NCBI RefSeq assembly: GCF_013359935.1
Contig: NZ_JABMCB010000202.1
Location: forward strand, 310,001-374,000
Length of the DNA: 64,000 nucleotides
Direction of reading: 5' to 3'
From: Paenibacillus xylanilyticus
GTDB taxonomy: Bacteria; Bacillota; Bacilli; Paenibacillales; Paenibacillaceae
Shown here: positions 26,791 to 35,436 of the stretch, one piece after another
Layout: every line of letters starts with the position of its first letter
Position numbering within the stretch: position 1 is the stretch's first letter
Program-made: the position numbers and the translations under genes
The notes under the pieces: model-generated
What the model saw: only the letters and a program-made list of their open reading frames with translations
What the model was told of the DNA's origin: nothing
Database searches by the model: none

Positions 26791-27792
26791 TTAGAATCGA
26801 ATAATAACTTTCCCTTGGGGATGACCTGTAGCAACCAGATTTAGGGCTTCATTAATATCTTCAATATGGAACACTGTAGGATCCACCGCGGGTACAATTC
26901 TGTTCTCTTCAATAATTTTTGTGATATTCCGTAATTGTTCTCCATCGCTGCGTACAAAGACGAAATGATATTCGATCTTCTTTTTCTTTGCTTTGTGATC
27001 ATACTTAGCCCCAGCAATACTGAATAGCTTTTGTTTCCAACCTGCCAAGCCCATAGTTTTAGCGAATCGTTTGTTTGGCCCGGTTCTTAGAGAAAGAAGA
27101 TGACCGCCTGGTTTAATAATAGAGAGTTCACGATCAAATTCACTGGGTCCCAAGGTATCAATCACATAATCAAGATCACGAAGTCGTTCCCAATAGTTCT
27201 CGGTCGTGTAATCAATGTATTGATCCGCTCCAGCGGCCATTGTGCGTTCGCGGGCTTTTGGACTTCCACTTACGATGACCTTAAGCCCCATGCTTTTCGC
27301 GATAGGAATAGCCATTTGGCCAAATGAACCAGAGCCGCCGGGAATGAACAAGCTTTCGCCAGCTTTAGCGGCTAGCTCTTCATGTAAACTTTGATAGGCT
27401 GTCAACCCTGTTAAAGGCGCAGCCGCACCGGTTACAAAATCCAGATTAACCGGTAAGTGAGCGATGGCATCCGAATGAATCGCTACGTATTCGGCAAACG
27501 CTCCGATTTTTTGCAGCGGCAGGCGTGAATAAATGATATCACCAACTTGGAAACCAGTGACGTTCTTGCCAATCTTCTCGACAATCCCTGTGAGCTCATT
27601 ACCAAGTGTCAGTGGGAACTCATAGTCCTGAATTAACTTCACGCTTCCAGTAGCGATAAGCAGTTCCAAATGGTTAACCGCCGCAGCTTTCACCTTAACC
27701 AAAACTTCGTGATCCGTTATTTCCGGGACTGGGATATCATGCACTTCTACTTTAAACTGTTTTGAATATTTGGTAATCTGTGCTGCCTTCAT
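26791..27792 (-). CDS. NADP-dependent medium-chain oxidoreductase (quinone oxidoreductase-like)
   Basis: 333 residues of the zinc-independent MDR type. The GroES domain has VKAAAVNHLELLIATGSVKL; the nucleotide-binding segment is LFIPGGSGSFGQMAIPIAKS. Classical zinc ligands are absent. Ribosome binding site AGGAGG. It is divergent from the TetR gene at 28041, and the control region between them holds paired promoters with repeated GTAAC half-sites. Confidence 0.88.
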   Translation of the reverse strand: MKAAQITKYSKQFKVEVHDIPVPEITDHEVLVKVKAAAVNHLELLIATGSVKLIQDYEFPLTLGNELTGIVEKIGKNVTGFQVGDIIYSRLPLQKIGAFAEYVAIHSDAIAHLPVNLDFVTGAAAPLTGLTAYQSLHEELAAKAGESLFIPGGSGSFGQMAIPIAKSMGLKVIVSGSPKARERTMAAGADQYIDYTTENYWERLRDLDYVIDTLGPSEFDRELSIIKPGGHLLSLRTGPNKRFAKTMGLAGWKQKLFSIAGAKYDHKAKKKKIEYHFVFVRSDGEQLRNITKIIEENRIVPAVDPTVFHIEDINEALNLVATGHPQGKVIIRF

Positions 27793-27820
27793 AAAAATAT
27801 CCTCCTATACGCAATTTACC

Positions 27821-27917
27821 AAGTAACATTTATTATATTTTGTAACTTGCACAGCAAGCATAATATCATTGGTTACAAAAGTCAACATTTGTTACTATAT
27901 ATTTTATATGCTAAAAT
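27821..27917. promoter_or_regulatory. Divergent MDR/TetR promoters with four GTAAC half-sites
   Basis: Minus-strand promoter: TTGACT (27880-27885), 17-base spacer, TATGCT (27857-27862). Plus-strand promoter: TTGTTA (27889-27894), 17-base spacer, TAAAAT (27912-27917). GTAAC or its complement GTTAC recurs at 27823, 27842, 27872 and 27891, all overlapping or next to these elements, as expected for operator half-sites of the TetR protein. Confidence 0.6.
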
Positions 27918-28040
27918 AAAGGTATAATTATCGGTCCGTAAAAACTAATTTACGAAAGAAGGGTTGGCAGCACGGTGTGACACTGGGGTATTTTAGTAAC
28001 TGATCGCTTTAAAACGCCCCATATTCACCTGCCCTAACAA

Positions 28041-28589
28041 ATGGCTAAAATCACGCAACAGCTAATTATTGAAACCGCCGAGGCATTAATTGAGCGCACG
28101 GAGAAATCCGAAGTGACACTCTCACAAATAGCGGATGAATTGAATATCACCCATGCAGCACTCTATAAGCATTTTAAAAATAAACAAGAACTCTGGGCAG
28201 CTGTATCTAAAAACTGGTTCAATCGGATGATTTCAGAACAAATCAGTATAAACATGGCTAATTTGGCCTCACCGCAGGAAGTGCTCCATGATTGGCTTTG
28301 GGCATTCGTGAATGCCAAAAAACGCGCTTATAATGAGAATCCCCAAATGTTCGCTTTGAATACACAATATGTGGATAATAATCCATTGGTATTACGTGAT
28401 GTGCTCTGGGATTCATATCAAATTATTGACGGGTTTATGGATTATCACGATCCTCACTTTGAACGGGCAGAGGCAATCCTATCTGCGTTTGCAGTTTTTA
28501 GTCTCCCCTCTTTTAAAGAATCCTGGAATTCACCAGACTACCAAGAGCGGTTTGAACGCATCTGGAGTTTAATCAAACAGGGGGTTTGA
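28041..28589 (+). CDS. TetR-family regulator
   Basis: 182 residues. The helix-turn-helix is VTLSQIADELNITHAALYKH. The C-terminal part matches the TetR_C type found in YjdC-like regulators (SPQEVLHDWLWAFVNAKKRA). The upstream ribosome binding site is poor, so expression may be low or the leader structured. It is divergent from the MDR/SDR pair and presumed to repress it. Confidence 0.85.
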   Translation: MAKITQQLIIETAEALIERTEKSEVTLSQIADELNITHAALYKHFKNKQELWAAVSKNWFNRMISEQISINMANLASPQEVLHDWLWAFVNAKKRAYNENPQMFALNTQYVDNNPLVLRDVLWDSYQIIDGFMDYHDPHFERAEAILSAFAVFSLPSFKESWNSPDYQERFERIWSLIKQGV

Positions 28590-28692
28590 AATGATATCCT
28601 ATTAAAACAAGGAGCAATTGAATATCTGAAGTGAAAGGAATATTCCCCGCTGTGCCATTTCCAAGTTCAATCCCTATACTTGCTACAAAAAA

Positions 28693-28732
28693 TAAAGACA
28701 TTGAAGGCCACGCAGCCATTCAATGTCTTTAT
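28693..28732. terminator. Bidirectional terminator after the TetR gene
   Basis: The stem AAAGACATTGAA / TTCAATGTCTTT encloses a GG...CC loop region. A-rich and T-rich flanks on both sides suggest use by the TetR gene and by transcripts from the opposite strand. Confidence 0.75.
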
Positions 28733-28745
28733 GCATAACGAATCT

Positions 28746-29063
28746 CTATCTTGTATCAGAGATCATATTTGATTCTTGATGATGAAACAGCTGTGTTGCT
28801 CTCCCGCTCTTTTCTAGCTCGATGACAGACTCTGACTGAACTTGAAACGGTTCTTGCACAGACACATACCAACGATTTCGATACGTAAAATCCACTAAGC
28901 TGAGATAATGACCGTGGCCCGCTCCAGTATCGATACCCACTTTCCCGTTACCTATCCAAATTTCCCAAGGTGGCACCTTGAACCGAAACGTGGAAGTATG
29001 ACCGAATACAACGGTATAGTTTGGATCAGCCGGGCTCGTTAAGAAAGGCTCACACAGGGAGAG
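28746..29063 (-). pseudogene. C-terminal fragment of a calcineurin-like metallophosphoesterase
   Basis: The minus strand reads LCEPFLTSPADPNYTVVFGH, then TSTFRFK and GKVGIDTGAGHGHYLSLVDF. GH and the GIDTGAG segment are the last metal-binding motifs of serine/threonine phosphatase/PrpE-like enzymes. The first motifs (GDxHG, GDxxDRG, GNHE) are missing; upstream is unrelated sequence with a palindrome at about 29054-29080. About 100 of an expected ~240 residues remain, so it is not functional. Confidence 0.75.
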
Positions 29064-29148
29064 TATTATTACTTCCCTGTCCAGTATGAGCGTCTAAATC
29101 AAATTGTACTTAAACAGTTGATCCGGGTGTGTACTTTTAGCAATAGTT

Positions 29149-31080
29149 TCATTTCATGTAGCGATATTCGAGTAGATCCTTCAAATTTGTGATTTTCTGC
29201 AGCAGTTTCTCCCCGACATTGGTTTCTCTCACCAGCTTCCTCGCCAGTTCTTTGTCCACCAATCTTTTTATAGATAACACGTCCGTTCCGTTACATAATA
29301 CATCTTCTTTTGAATTAAATTTCTGATGGGCGACGAGCTGCATACCAAAGGAGTTATACAACAAGGTATATCCGGCGATGCCCGTTGTGGATTGATAAGC
29401 TTTGGAAAAACCTCCGTCAATGACGACCATTTTCCCGTTTGCTTTGACGGGGCTCTCCCCACGAATTTCTTTCACTGGCGTGTGGCCGTTAATGATATGC
29501 CCATGATCCGGATTCAAACCAAACTCCAGCAGGATTTTCCGGCAGATCTCCTCATTTTCACGTAAATGGTAGTAGGGATTCTTTCTCTCCTTATGTGCTT
29601 CTTTATCTTGGATAAAATACCGTTCAAAAGTGGTCATTTCTCTCTTTCCAAAGAGCGAGGAACATTCCCCTGTCCAGATGTACCATACCATATCCGTCGC
29701 CAGATCTTCTGTCTCTTCCGGATGCGCAAAGGCGTAACGCAAATAATTTTCAAGAACATCAAGCAGCTGACGGCCCGAATACGTCTTGTCTTCAATCTGC
29801 ATTTCTTCCATGTTTCCTTCTTCATCCAAAGGAATACAGCCGTGGATTAACAAATTCCCGTTATATTTTAAATAAAGGCTGCCCTTTTTCATGAGAAAAT
29901 TCATATGTCTGGCCAGCTTTTCGGAATGCTGAACGGAGAACAGCAGCTTTTCCATCACTTCCTGTTCTTCCTCCAGCAATTGTGCAGGCTGCTGCGGATT
30001 TACGGTAGCGAAACAGGTTTTTTCCAGCAGGTACGTTTTACCGCAGATTTTGATTTCATTTTTGTCGTAATCAATCTGCTCCAGCAATAGCCTCTCAGGC
30101 ATATTAAAGTATGGGCGTCGCTTGATAATCGGGATTTCAAGTTTAAATTGGATCATGGCAATGGCTTGGTGAATTTTGGTGATCTGCAGAATTTCCTGCT
30201 CCGATACGTTGTGGCCAGCCTGCAGCTTAGGTCTGAAGGACGGATTGTCTTCATAGTATTTCTCCGCCAAGTTTAGCAGTGGTCGCAGATTGATTCCGTA
30301 TACATCTTCAATGATGTCCAGATTGTCGTATCTGGCGCAGATCCGGATAATATTCGCAAGGCAGACCAGAGAACCCGCGTAGGCACCGATCCAGAGGACA
30401 TCATGGTTCCCCCACTGAATGTCTACAGAATGGTAGTTGATTAGCGTATCCATAATTTTATCGGGGTCCGGCCCCCGATCATAGATATCTCCAACCACAT
30501 GAAGATGGTCAACCACCAGGCGCTGGGTCGTATAAGCAAGGCCGATAATGAGCTTGTCCGCCTGGCCCAAGGATATAATTTGCCGATATATTTCCTCGTA
30601 ATAAGGATCCTTATTGTTGGTCGAATCCGTCTTGTATAGAAGCTCTTCTACAATATATACATACTGCTCTGGCAGAGCTTTACGCAATTTCGAGCGCGTA
30701 TACTTGGAAGAGGCATAAGAAATAAGCTTAAGCATGTGTTCAATCGTTGATCTATACCACTGGTTCAAAGCCTGCTTATTGCTCAGTTCCCCTATAACCA
30801 GCTTTATTTTTTCTTCCGGATAATAAACGAGCGCCGCAAAATCATTGATTTCTTGATCCGTCCAAACCTCCCGGAATAATTCTTTGATTTTCTCTTTAAC
30901 GGTACCCGAACCGTTTCTTAGTACATGCTGAAAAGCCTGGAACTCCCCATGCAAATCACTGACAAAATGCTCGGTTCCCTTCGGGAGATTGGAGATCGCT
31001 TCAAGGTTGATGATCTCTGTTATGATTTTTTCTTCCGTATCATATTTCTGTGCCAATAAATCTAGAAACTGCTCATCCAA
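29149..31080 (-). CDS. fbp: Fructose-1,6-bisphosphatase, class III
   Basis: 643 residues, the usual ~640-670 of class III FBPase. EHFVSDLHGEFQAFQHVLRN gives the first metal motif, VVGDIYDRGPDPDKIMDTL the second, and DIQWGNHDVLWIGAYAGS the third. NPDHGHIINGHTPVKEIRGE and VIDGGFSKAYQSTTGIAGY complete the calcineurin-like site. It dephosphorylates fructose-1,6-bisphosphate in gluconeogenesis; Firmicutes use this Mn-dependent class. It is a stand-alone gene. The neighbouring metallophosphoesterase fragment is a distinct family member, not a part of it. Confidence 0.95.
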   Translation of the reverse strand: MDEQFLDLLAQKYDTEEKIITEIINLEAISNLPKGTEHFVSDLHGEFQAFQHVLRNGSGTVKEKIKELFREVWTDQEINDFAALVYYPEEKIKLVIGELSNKQALNQWYRSTIEHMLKLISYASSKYTRSKLRKALPEQYVYIVEELLYKTDSTNNKDPYYEEIYRQIISLGQADKLIIGLAYTTQRLVVDHLHVVGDIYDRGPDPDKIMDTLINYHSVDIQWGNHDVLWIGAYAGSLVCLANIIRICARYDNLDIIEDVYGINLRPLLNLAEKYYEDNPSFRPKLQAGHNVSEQEILQITKIHQAIAMIQFKLEIPIIKRRPYFNMPERLLLEQIDYDKNEIKICGKTYLLEKTCFATVNPQQPAQLLEEEQEVMEKLLFSVQHSEKLARHMNFLMKKGSLYLKYNGNLLIHGCIPLDEEGNMEEMQIEDKTYSGRQLLDVLENYLRYAFAHPEETEDLATDMVWYIWTGECSSLFGKREMTTFERYFIQDKEAHKERKNPYYHLRENEEICRKILLEFGLNPDHGHIINGHTPVKEIRGESPVKANGKMVVIDGGFSKAYQSTTGIAGYTLLYNSFGMQLVAHQKFNSKEDVLCNGTDVLSIKRLVDKELARKLVRETNVGEKLLQKITNLKDLLEYRYMK

Positions 31081-31278
31081 AACAGATGTCCCCTTTCAAG
31101 GAAGTATGGTGATTATTAAGCATTGCCTTCCCCTATCGTACTCCAGTTCCTCATATTTGAACAAATTTCATTGAACGGATGTATTTTGGAGTTGCTCATG
31201 TAAGCCCACCGAATCATGTAATATCCCGCTTTTCATGTATTATGATACTTAATAAAGTTTTTAAGTGCATGCGCTTAA

Positions 31279-31434
31279 TATTTAGATATACATCTAATCG
31301 TTAATCCGACTACGTTCTTGTCCAATTCGGCAATCGGTCCAAGTTCTTGTCCTTTGCTCGGTACAAGAACTTGGACCGACAACATAAAAAAGCCGCTAAA
31401 TTAGCGACTTCAATGGGAATAGGTTCTTGTCCCT
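31279..31434. repeat. Interspersed repeat, copy R1 (full)
   Basis: It contains TTAGATATACATCTAATCG, three copies of GTTCTTGTCC and a perfect 16-base inverted repeat CGGTCCAAGTTCTTGT (31335-31350) / ACAAGAACTTGGACCG (31363-31378), then GCCGCTAAATTAGCGACTTC. A second full copy is at 59357 and a 5' half at 54778. It occupies most of the 390-base gap upstream of fbp. Confidence 0.75.
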
Positions 31435-31471
31435 CAGCATTCCAGGCAGATCAGTATGGAAGATCAAGCAC

Positions 31472-32407
31472 TCAGCTCCAAAAATATTGCATCCTCCGAT
31501 ACCCGACATCCCATACTTTTTCGTTCCCTTCAATGGTAATCTTCAGTTTGCTCCCCGGCTCGAGAGGAATCTTGAATATCAATGGGAATAGTTCAGGATC
31601 ACTCCGCTGATCTTCTCCAGAGCCGCTCATTATCTCGCTTCCATCGAGGGTAACTCGGATACTTCCGGAATAATCTGTTGGTTCAGGGATGCCGTAATAA
31701 AAAGAGAAAATCGTCTCCCCCTCAGACGTATACGTATACGTTATAGAATCGCCTCCAGCACCGTACATGTTATAGAGAGGCTTTACATTCTGATCGCCTA
31801 TTTTGATGCTGCCCGGCTTGTCTCCAGGTGATGAACTCCCCGAACTGTCCACCCATTCGTTGATCGCCACAAACGGGCCTTCTACTTTTGTTGCTGCTTT
31901 ATCGATCACCCCGAATAATCCCCATACGACTAGTAAAAGAACCATACCGGAAATAGCCGTTGTCGCCAGATTGCGCCAGAGGTTCCTGGAACGGAAACCA
32001 AGTTTGTACGCCCCAAAACCGACGGCTGCTCCTATCGTATTCTGAATGGCATCGTTTATATCGAAGCTGCCAAGTAAAGTAAGGGCCTGGATGGTTTCCA
32101 GCACAAGAATGGCTATAAAGAACAAGGTCATGAACCGGGCAAAGGTGATCCGGTACAACCATGGAATCAATATACCGAAAGGGATAAAGGCGGCAATGTT
32201 ACCGAGATCCACCAAAGTCATGAGGCTGGGATGCAGGAGATCAGATAGAGCCGGCAGCCTGAAGAAGCTTTCGGGCAAAAAAAGAAAGGTGTAGCCAGCT
32301 GTTGTCTCTGCAGCATCTCCTCTACCGAAGGCGAAGAACATAAAATAAAGAATAAACAATGTGTAGAATATGGTTATGGTTAAAATAATCTTACGTGGTT
32401 TGGTCAT
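31472..32407 (-). CDS. VanZ-family membrane protein
   Basis: 312 residues from the ATG at 32407 (MTKPRKIILTITIFYTLFIL, ribosome binding site AAAGGAG). The VanZ domain has IAAFIPFGILIPWLYR, and FDINDAIQNTIGAAVGFGAY is the typical D-x-x-D-x-x-x-N segment. About five membrane helices (residues 1-160) are followed by a ~150-residue soluble domain not found in plain VanZ, rich in beta structure (ITYTYTSEGETIFSFYYG). VanZ proteins relate to low-level teicoplanin resistance and phospholipid function; the role here is unknown. Confidence 0.85.
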   Translation of the reverse strand: MTKPRKIILTITIFYTLFILYFMFFAFGRGDAAETTAGYTFLFLPESFFRLPALSDLLHPSLMTLVDLGNIAAFIPFGILIPWLYRITFARFMTLFFIAILVLETIQALTLLGSFDINDAIQNTIGAAVGFGAYKLGFRSRNLWRNLATTAISGMVLLLVVWGLFGVIDKAATKVEGPFVAINEWVDSSGSSSPGDKPGSIKIGDQNVKPLYNMYGAGGDSITYTYTSEGETIFSFYYGIPEPTDYSGSIRVTLDGSEIMSGSGEDQRSDPELFPLIFKIPLEPGSKLKITIEGNEKVWDVGYRRMQYFWS

Positions 32408-32789
32408 GATTGACTCCTTTGCCGGATGCATTTATTAACTGGGCTCATTGCCCCATCAATCTTAGCACATATCATAATTAAACCGCTCATCAGTACTGCT
32501 TACGGCATCAGGTGATGAAAACATTTTGAACTTGCAAGTGCCGTTTAGACATTATACAAATGCACTCTCCTGTTGTATCAGATACCTGCCATAGCATAAT
32601 TGTGGCGGACTAAAATCAATTAGAGATATGCCTAATCGGTAATCTAGCGTCAGCATTTGAGCAACTAAAGGGATATAGAAACAGCGGCATTGTAGGACAC
32701 AAATATCCTGGAATGCCGCTGTATGATTCATACTATAAACGCTCCCCCGCCAGTATAACAATGCATCATCTCAACAGTTCCCGAAGGAG
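32408..32789. other. Intergenic region with a weak copy of the interspersed repeat
   Basis: No gene seen. TTAGAGATATGCCTAATCGG (about 32620-32639) resembles the first arm of the repeat at 31279, but the large hairpin is absent. Confidence 0.35.
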
Positions 32790-33221
32790 CTAATGTACAA
32801 TGAGGACTGGGCAACTTGATAATTGTGAAACCTTGTGACTTACACTTCCAAGCATCATTTCTTTAATGCCCCTTAGCCCACGACTTCCGATAATAATAAG
32901 TTGCTGCTCGGTATCCCTTGCATAATTCAATATTTCATGCCCAGGGTCTCCCTTAAGATGAACCGTTTTCGGGTTAATCCCCGCTGACTTTAATTTAGAT
33001 TTGGCTTGGTGCAGCTGTTCCAAACTCGCTTTCTCCATTTCGTTCAGTACGTCTTCCAAAAAATTCTCTGGTACAAATGTCATCCCGCTGGACACATAAT
33101 CCTGGCTGACATTAACCAAGGTCACTTGAGTTTGTTTATTTTGGGCTATTTCAACGGTTGCATCAAGGAGTTTGTTCGTTATTTCAGCTTTGTCAATAGC
33201 CACCATAATTTTGTCAAACAT
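32790..33221 (-). CDS. Universal stress protein (UspA family)
   Basis: 143 residues from the ATG at 33221 (MFDKIMVAIDKAE), which has AGGA 8 bases upstream; the earlier ATG at 33230 overlaps the MFS stop. The ATP-binding G-2x-G-9x-G(S/T) motif is IIGSRGLRGIKEMMLGSVSH. It follows the MFS gene with almost no gap, so they are co-transcribed. Confidence 0.92.
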   Translation of the reverse strand: MFDKIMVAIDKAEITNKLLDATVEIAQNKQTQVTLVNVSQDYVSSGMTFVPENFLEDVLNEMEKASLEQLHQAKSKLKSAGINPKTVHLKGDPGHEILNYARDTEQQLIIIGSRGLRGIKEMMLGSVSHKVSQLSSCPVLIVH

Positions 33222-33226
33222 CGTTA

Positions 33227-34459
33227 TCATCCTTTCCGTGGCAGCTCGTAACTATTTCGGCTACCCACAACACGATTACTTGCTGCTCCCATACCAACTA
33301 TAAATAGTAACACGGAAGCCCCAAGAAGAATGAAAAGTGGCAGGTGCCAACTATTTGTTGCATCATGCAGATATCCTATAAGGGCTGGACCGATTGCGGC
33401 AAGAAGATATCCGATCGATTGGGCCATGCCAGATAGTTCCGCTGCTTGATGCGCATTTTCAGTGCGTAACCCGAAAAACATCATGGCCAAACTAAAGGCG
33501 AAGCCTCCACCAATTCCGAGTATGACGATCCACAACAGAATGACATTAGAACTTCCGTAAAGAAGTCCGAGCGTCCCCGTCAAAAGTAAAATGGTTGTGA
33601 TGACCACTAACAAACGTTGACTAGACATACGCCCGGCAATAACAGGGACAATAAAGGTAAATGGAAGCATCGCTAACTGCATGAGCGAGAGGTACCATCC
33701 AGATTGGTTAGAGTCAATTCCTTGCTGCTTTAAAATTTCAGGCAACCATGCGATCAATACATAGAAAACCATAGACTGTATACCCATGAACAAGGTTACT
33801 TGCCAAGCAAGCGGGGATCGCCAAACATTCACATCGTTGCTGGCCATTTGTTGACTCGTCGTGGCAGTTTGTTTCGTTTGTTTTCTTAATTGGGGTAACC
33901 AACAGAGGATTGATACAAAGCTTAGAATCCCCCATATACCCAATGCTCCCTGCCATTTTAGCCCTGCGTTCATGGCTAGCGGTACACTGATTCCCGATGC
34001 GATTGCTCCACATAAATTCATTGAAATGGAGTAAACTCCTGTCATGGAGCCAATTTTATTTGGGAAATCCCTTTTGATTATACTTGGCAATAATACATTA
34101 CATACGGCAATAGCGAATCCAAGAACTGCTGTTCCAATAAACAGAGTAACTGCGCCAGATAATGAACGTATTACAATACCACCAGTCAGAAAGATTAGGG
34201 CAATCAAAATGATACGCTCAACCCCATACCTCCGTCCTAATTTTGGTACAAGAGGTGATAATACAGCAAAGGCAAGCAAAGGTACCGTTGTGATCAGGCC
34301 TGCTAATGTATTTGAAATATGAACGTCATCCCTTATAAAACCCACTAAAGGACCAACTGAGGTTAAGGGAGTACGTAAATTAGCTGCAATAACAATAATG
34401 CCGAGAATGATCAGCGCTACAGAGGATGGCACGAATTTTTTATTTTGTTTATTCGGCAT
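33227..34459 (-). CDS. MFS transporter, CynX/NimT type
   Basis: 410 residues with about 12 membrane segments. LRTPLTSVGPLVGFIRDD near the N-terminus is the CynX/NimT signature, and GRRYGVERIILIALIFLTGG the motif A-like loop. Family members export or import cyanate or 2-nitroimidazole. Ribosome binding site GGAGA. Its promoter carries a perfect 22-base palindrome, and a divergent-region XRE-cupin regulator is encoded just upstream. Confidence 0.88.
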   Translation of the reverse strand: MPNKQNKKFVPSSVALIILGIIVIAANLRTPLTSVGPLVGFIRDDVHISNTLAGLITTVPLLAFAVLSPLVPKLGRRYGVERIILIALIFLTGGIVIRSLSGAVTLFIGTAVLGFAIAVCNVLLPSIIKRDFPNKIGSMTGVYSISMNLCGAIASGISVPLAMNAGLKWQGALGIWGILSFVSILCWLPQLRKQTKQTATTSQQMASNDVNVWRSPLAWQVTLFMGIQSMVFYVLIAWLPEILKQQGIDSNQSGWYLSLMQLAMLPFTFIVPVIAGRMSSQRLLVVITTILLLTGTLGLLYGSSNVILLWIVILGIGGGFAFSLAMMFFGLRTENAHQAAELSGMAQSIGYLLAAIGPALIGYLHDATNSWHLPLFILLGASVLLFIVGMGAASNRVVGSRNSYELPRKG

Positions 34460-34546
34460 TCTTCATTTCTCCTTCCTGAATTCTTACGTCTTATGTCTGC
34501 TTCTTGTTGGCTAAAAAACTTTGCTATAACATCCGCGCGAATAACG

Positions 34547-34577
34547 AAAGTATATTATAATATACTTTTAAAAACAA
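34547..34577 (-). promoter_or_regulatory. MFS promoter overlapped by a perfect 22-base palindrome
   Basis: Palindrome AAAGTATATTATAATATACT (plus TT) at 34547-34568. On the minus strand -35 TTGTTT (34572-34577), 17-base spacer and -10 TATACT (34549-34554), so the -10 lies inside one arm. A classic repressor-site layout, presumably for the XRE-cupin protein. Confidence 0.65.
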
Positions 34578-34611
34578 TAATTATTTTATAACGTACTAAA
34601 ATTAATTAAAA

Positions 34612-34655
34612 AAATACAACTCTGAATTCCCGTCATGGAATTCGGAGTTGTATTT
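34612..34655. terminator. Bidirectional terminator after the XRE gene
   Basis: AAATACAACTCTGAATTCC / GGAATTCGGAGTTGTATTT forms a 19-base stem with one mismatch and a 6-base loop, with A/T tails on both sides. It insulates the MFS promoter from the XRE transcript. Confidence 0.85.
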
Positions 34656-34674
34656 AATAAGTGTATTTTCGATA

Positions 34675-35235
34675 CTAGAAACCATATTTTAAGGATATAT
34701 GGAGCACCGTTTCACCATTCGTATGATTGGTATAAGCGTGAGGATAATCTGCACGAAAACTGATCGTATCATATTGATTCAATGTGTGCATCTCTCCATT
34801 GACTTGTATCTCAATGGAACCAGTCATTACTGTCGCAATTTCGGTTGTATTCACATGATGACCTTCAGGGTAATACGAGCTATTTGGCTGTAAGTATGCC
34901 CGACACATTTCAATATCGTTGCTTTTAAAGACGGGTTCAATGACCCAATTTTTTTCATCATTAGAAAACCGCAATCCTTCGCCTGCGCGATACAAACTAA
35001 CAGGTTTCTCTGATTGAAACAAAGACAATAGCGGCAAAGATATGCCTTTTGAAATTTTCCATATCATTGCCAAAGTTGGATTTGTATCGCCACGTTCGAT
35101 ATTTCCCAGAGTAAGTTTGCTTACACCCGTTAATTCTGATAAGTCGTCTAAGGTCATGTTTTTTTCTTTTCTGTACTTTTTCAAGGCACCGCCGATTTGT
35201 AATACAATTTGTTTTGACTCATCAATTTCATCCAT
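34675..35235 (-). CDS. XRE-family regulator with C-terminal cupin
   Basis: 186 residues. HTH_3 at residues ~13-67 (MTLDDLSELTGVSKLTLGNI, ERGDTNPTLAMIWKISKG) and a cupin at ~105-185 (HHVNTTEIATVMTGSIEIQV, YDTISFRADYPHAYTN). Ribosome binding site GAGGTGA. This two-domain type often senses a small molecule and controls an adjacent exporter; the CynX/NimT gene is its obvious target. A 25-base imperfect palindrome precedes its own start. Confidence 0.9.
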   Translation of the reverse strand: MDEIDESKQIVLQIGGALKKYRKEKNMTLDDLSELTGVSKLTLGNIERGDTNPTLAMIWKISKGISLPLLSLFQSEKPVSLYRAGEGLRFSNDEKNWVIEPVFKSNDIEMCRAYLQPNSSYYPEGHHVNTTEIATVMTGSIEIQVNGEMHTLNQYDTISFRADYPHAYTNHTNGETVLHISLKYGF

Positions 35236-35255
35236 TTGATATTCACCTCAACATA

Positions 35256-35280
35256 AAACTATATAGCTAGTATATTGTTT
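35256..35280. promoter_or_regulatory. Imperfect palindrome upstream of the XRE gene
   Basis: AAACTATATAGCTAGTATAT followed by TGTTT has AAAC/GTTT and TATA arms around GCTAG. It may be an autoregulatory operator related to the 22-base palindrome at 34547; the similarity is in TA-rich arms only. Confidence 0.35.
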
Positions 35281-35436
35281 ATCTAGATTCTTTTCCATAC
35301 GATTCGTATTTGTTCCGTCACTAGCTTCTGCTACTATATGTGTTGAGGAAATTATTCCAACAAGCAAAAGAAACACGCTTTGCTGATACTCTCGGTCCGT
35401 AGAAGCATGGTATAGATTATGAAAGGTGGTTTAGCA

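Noticed and set aside
31347..31610. ORF whose product shares KKAA...ATSMG with an ORF at 59388-59645
   Set aside because: Both ORFs lie across the interspersed repeat; the shared residues come from the repeated DNA, there is no ribosome binding site, and the rest of each product is unrelated.
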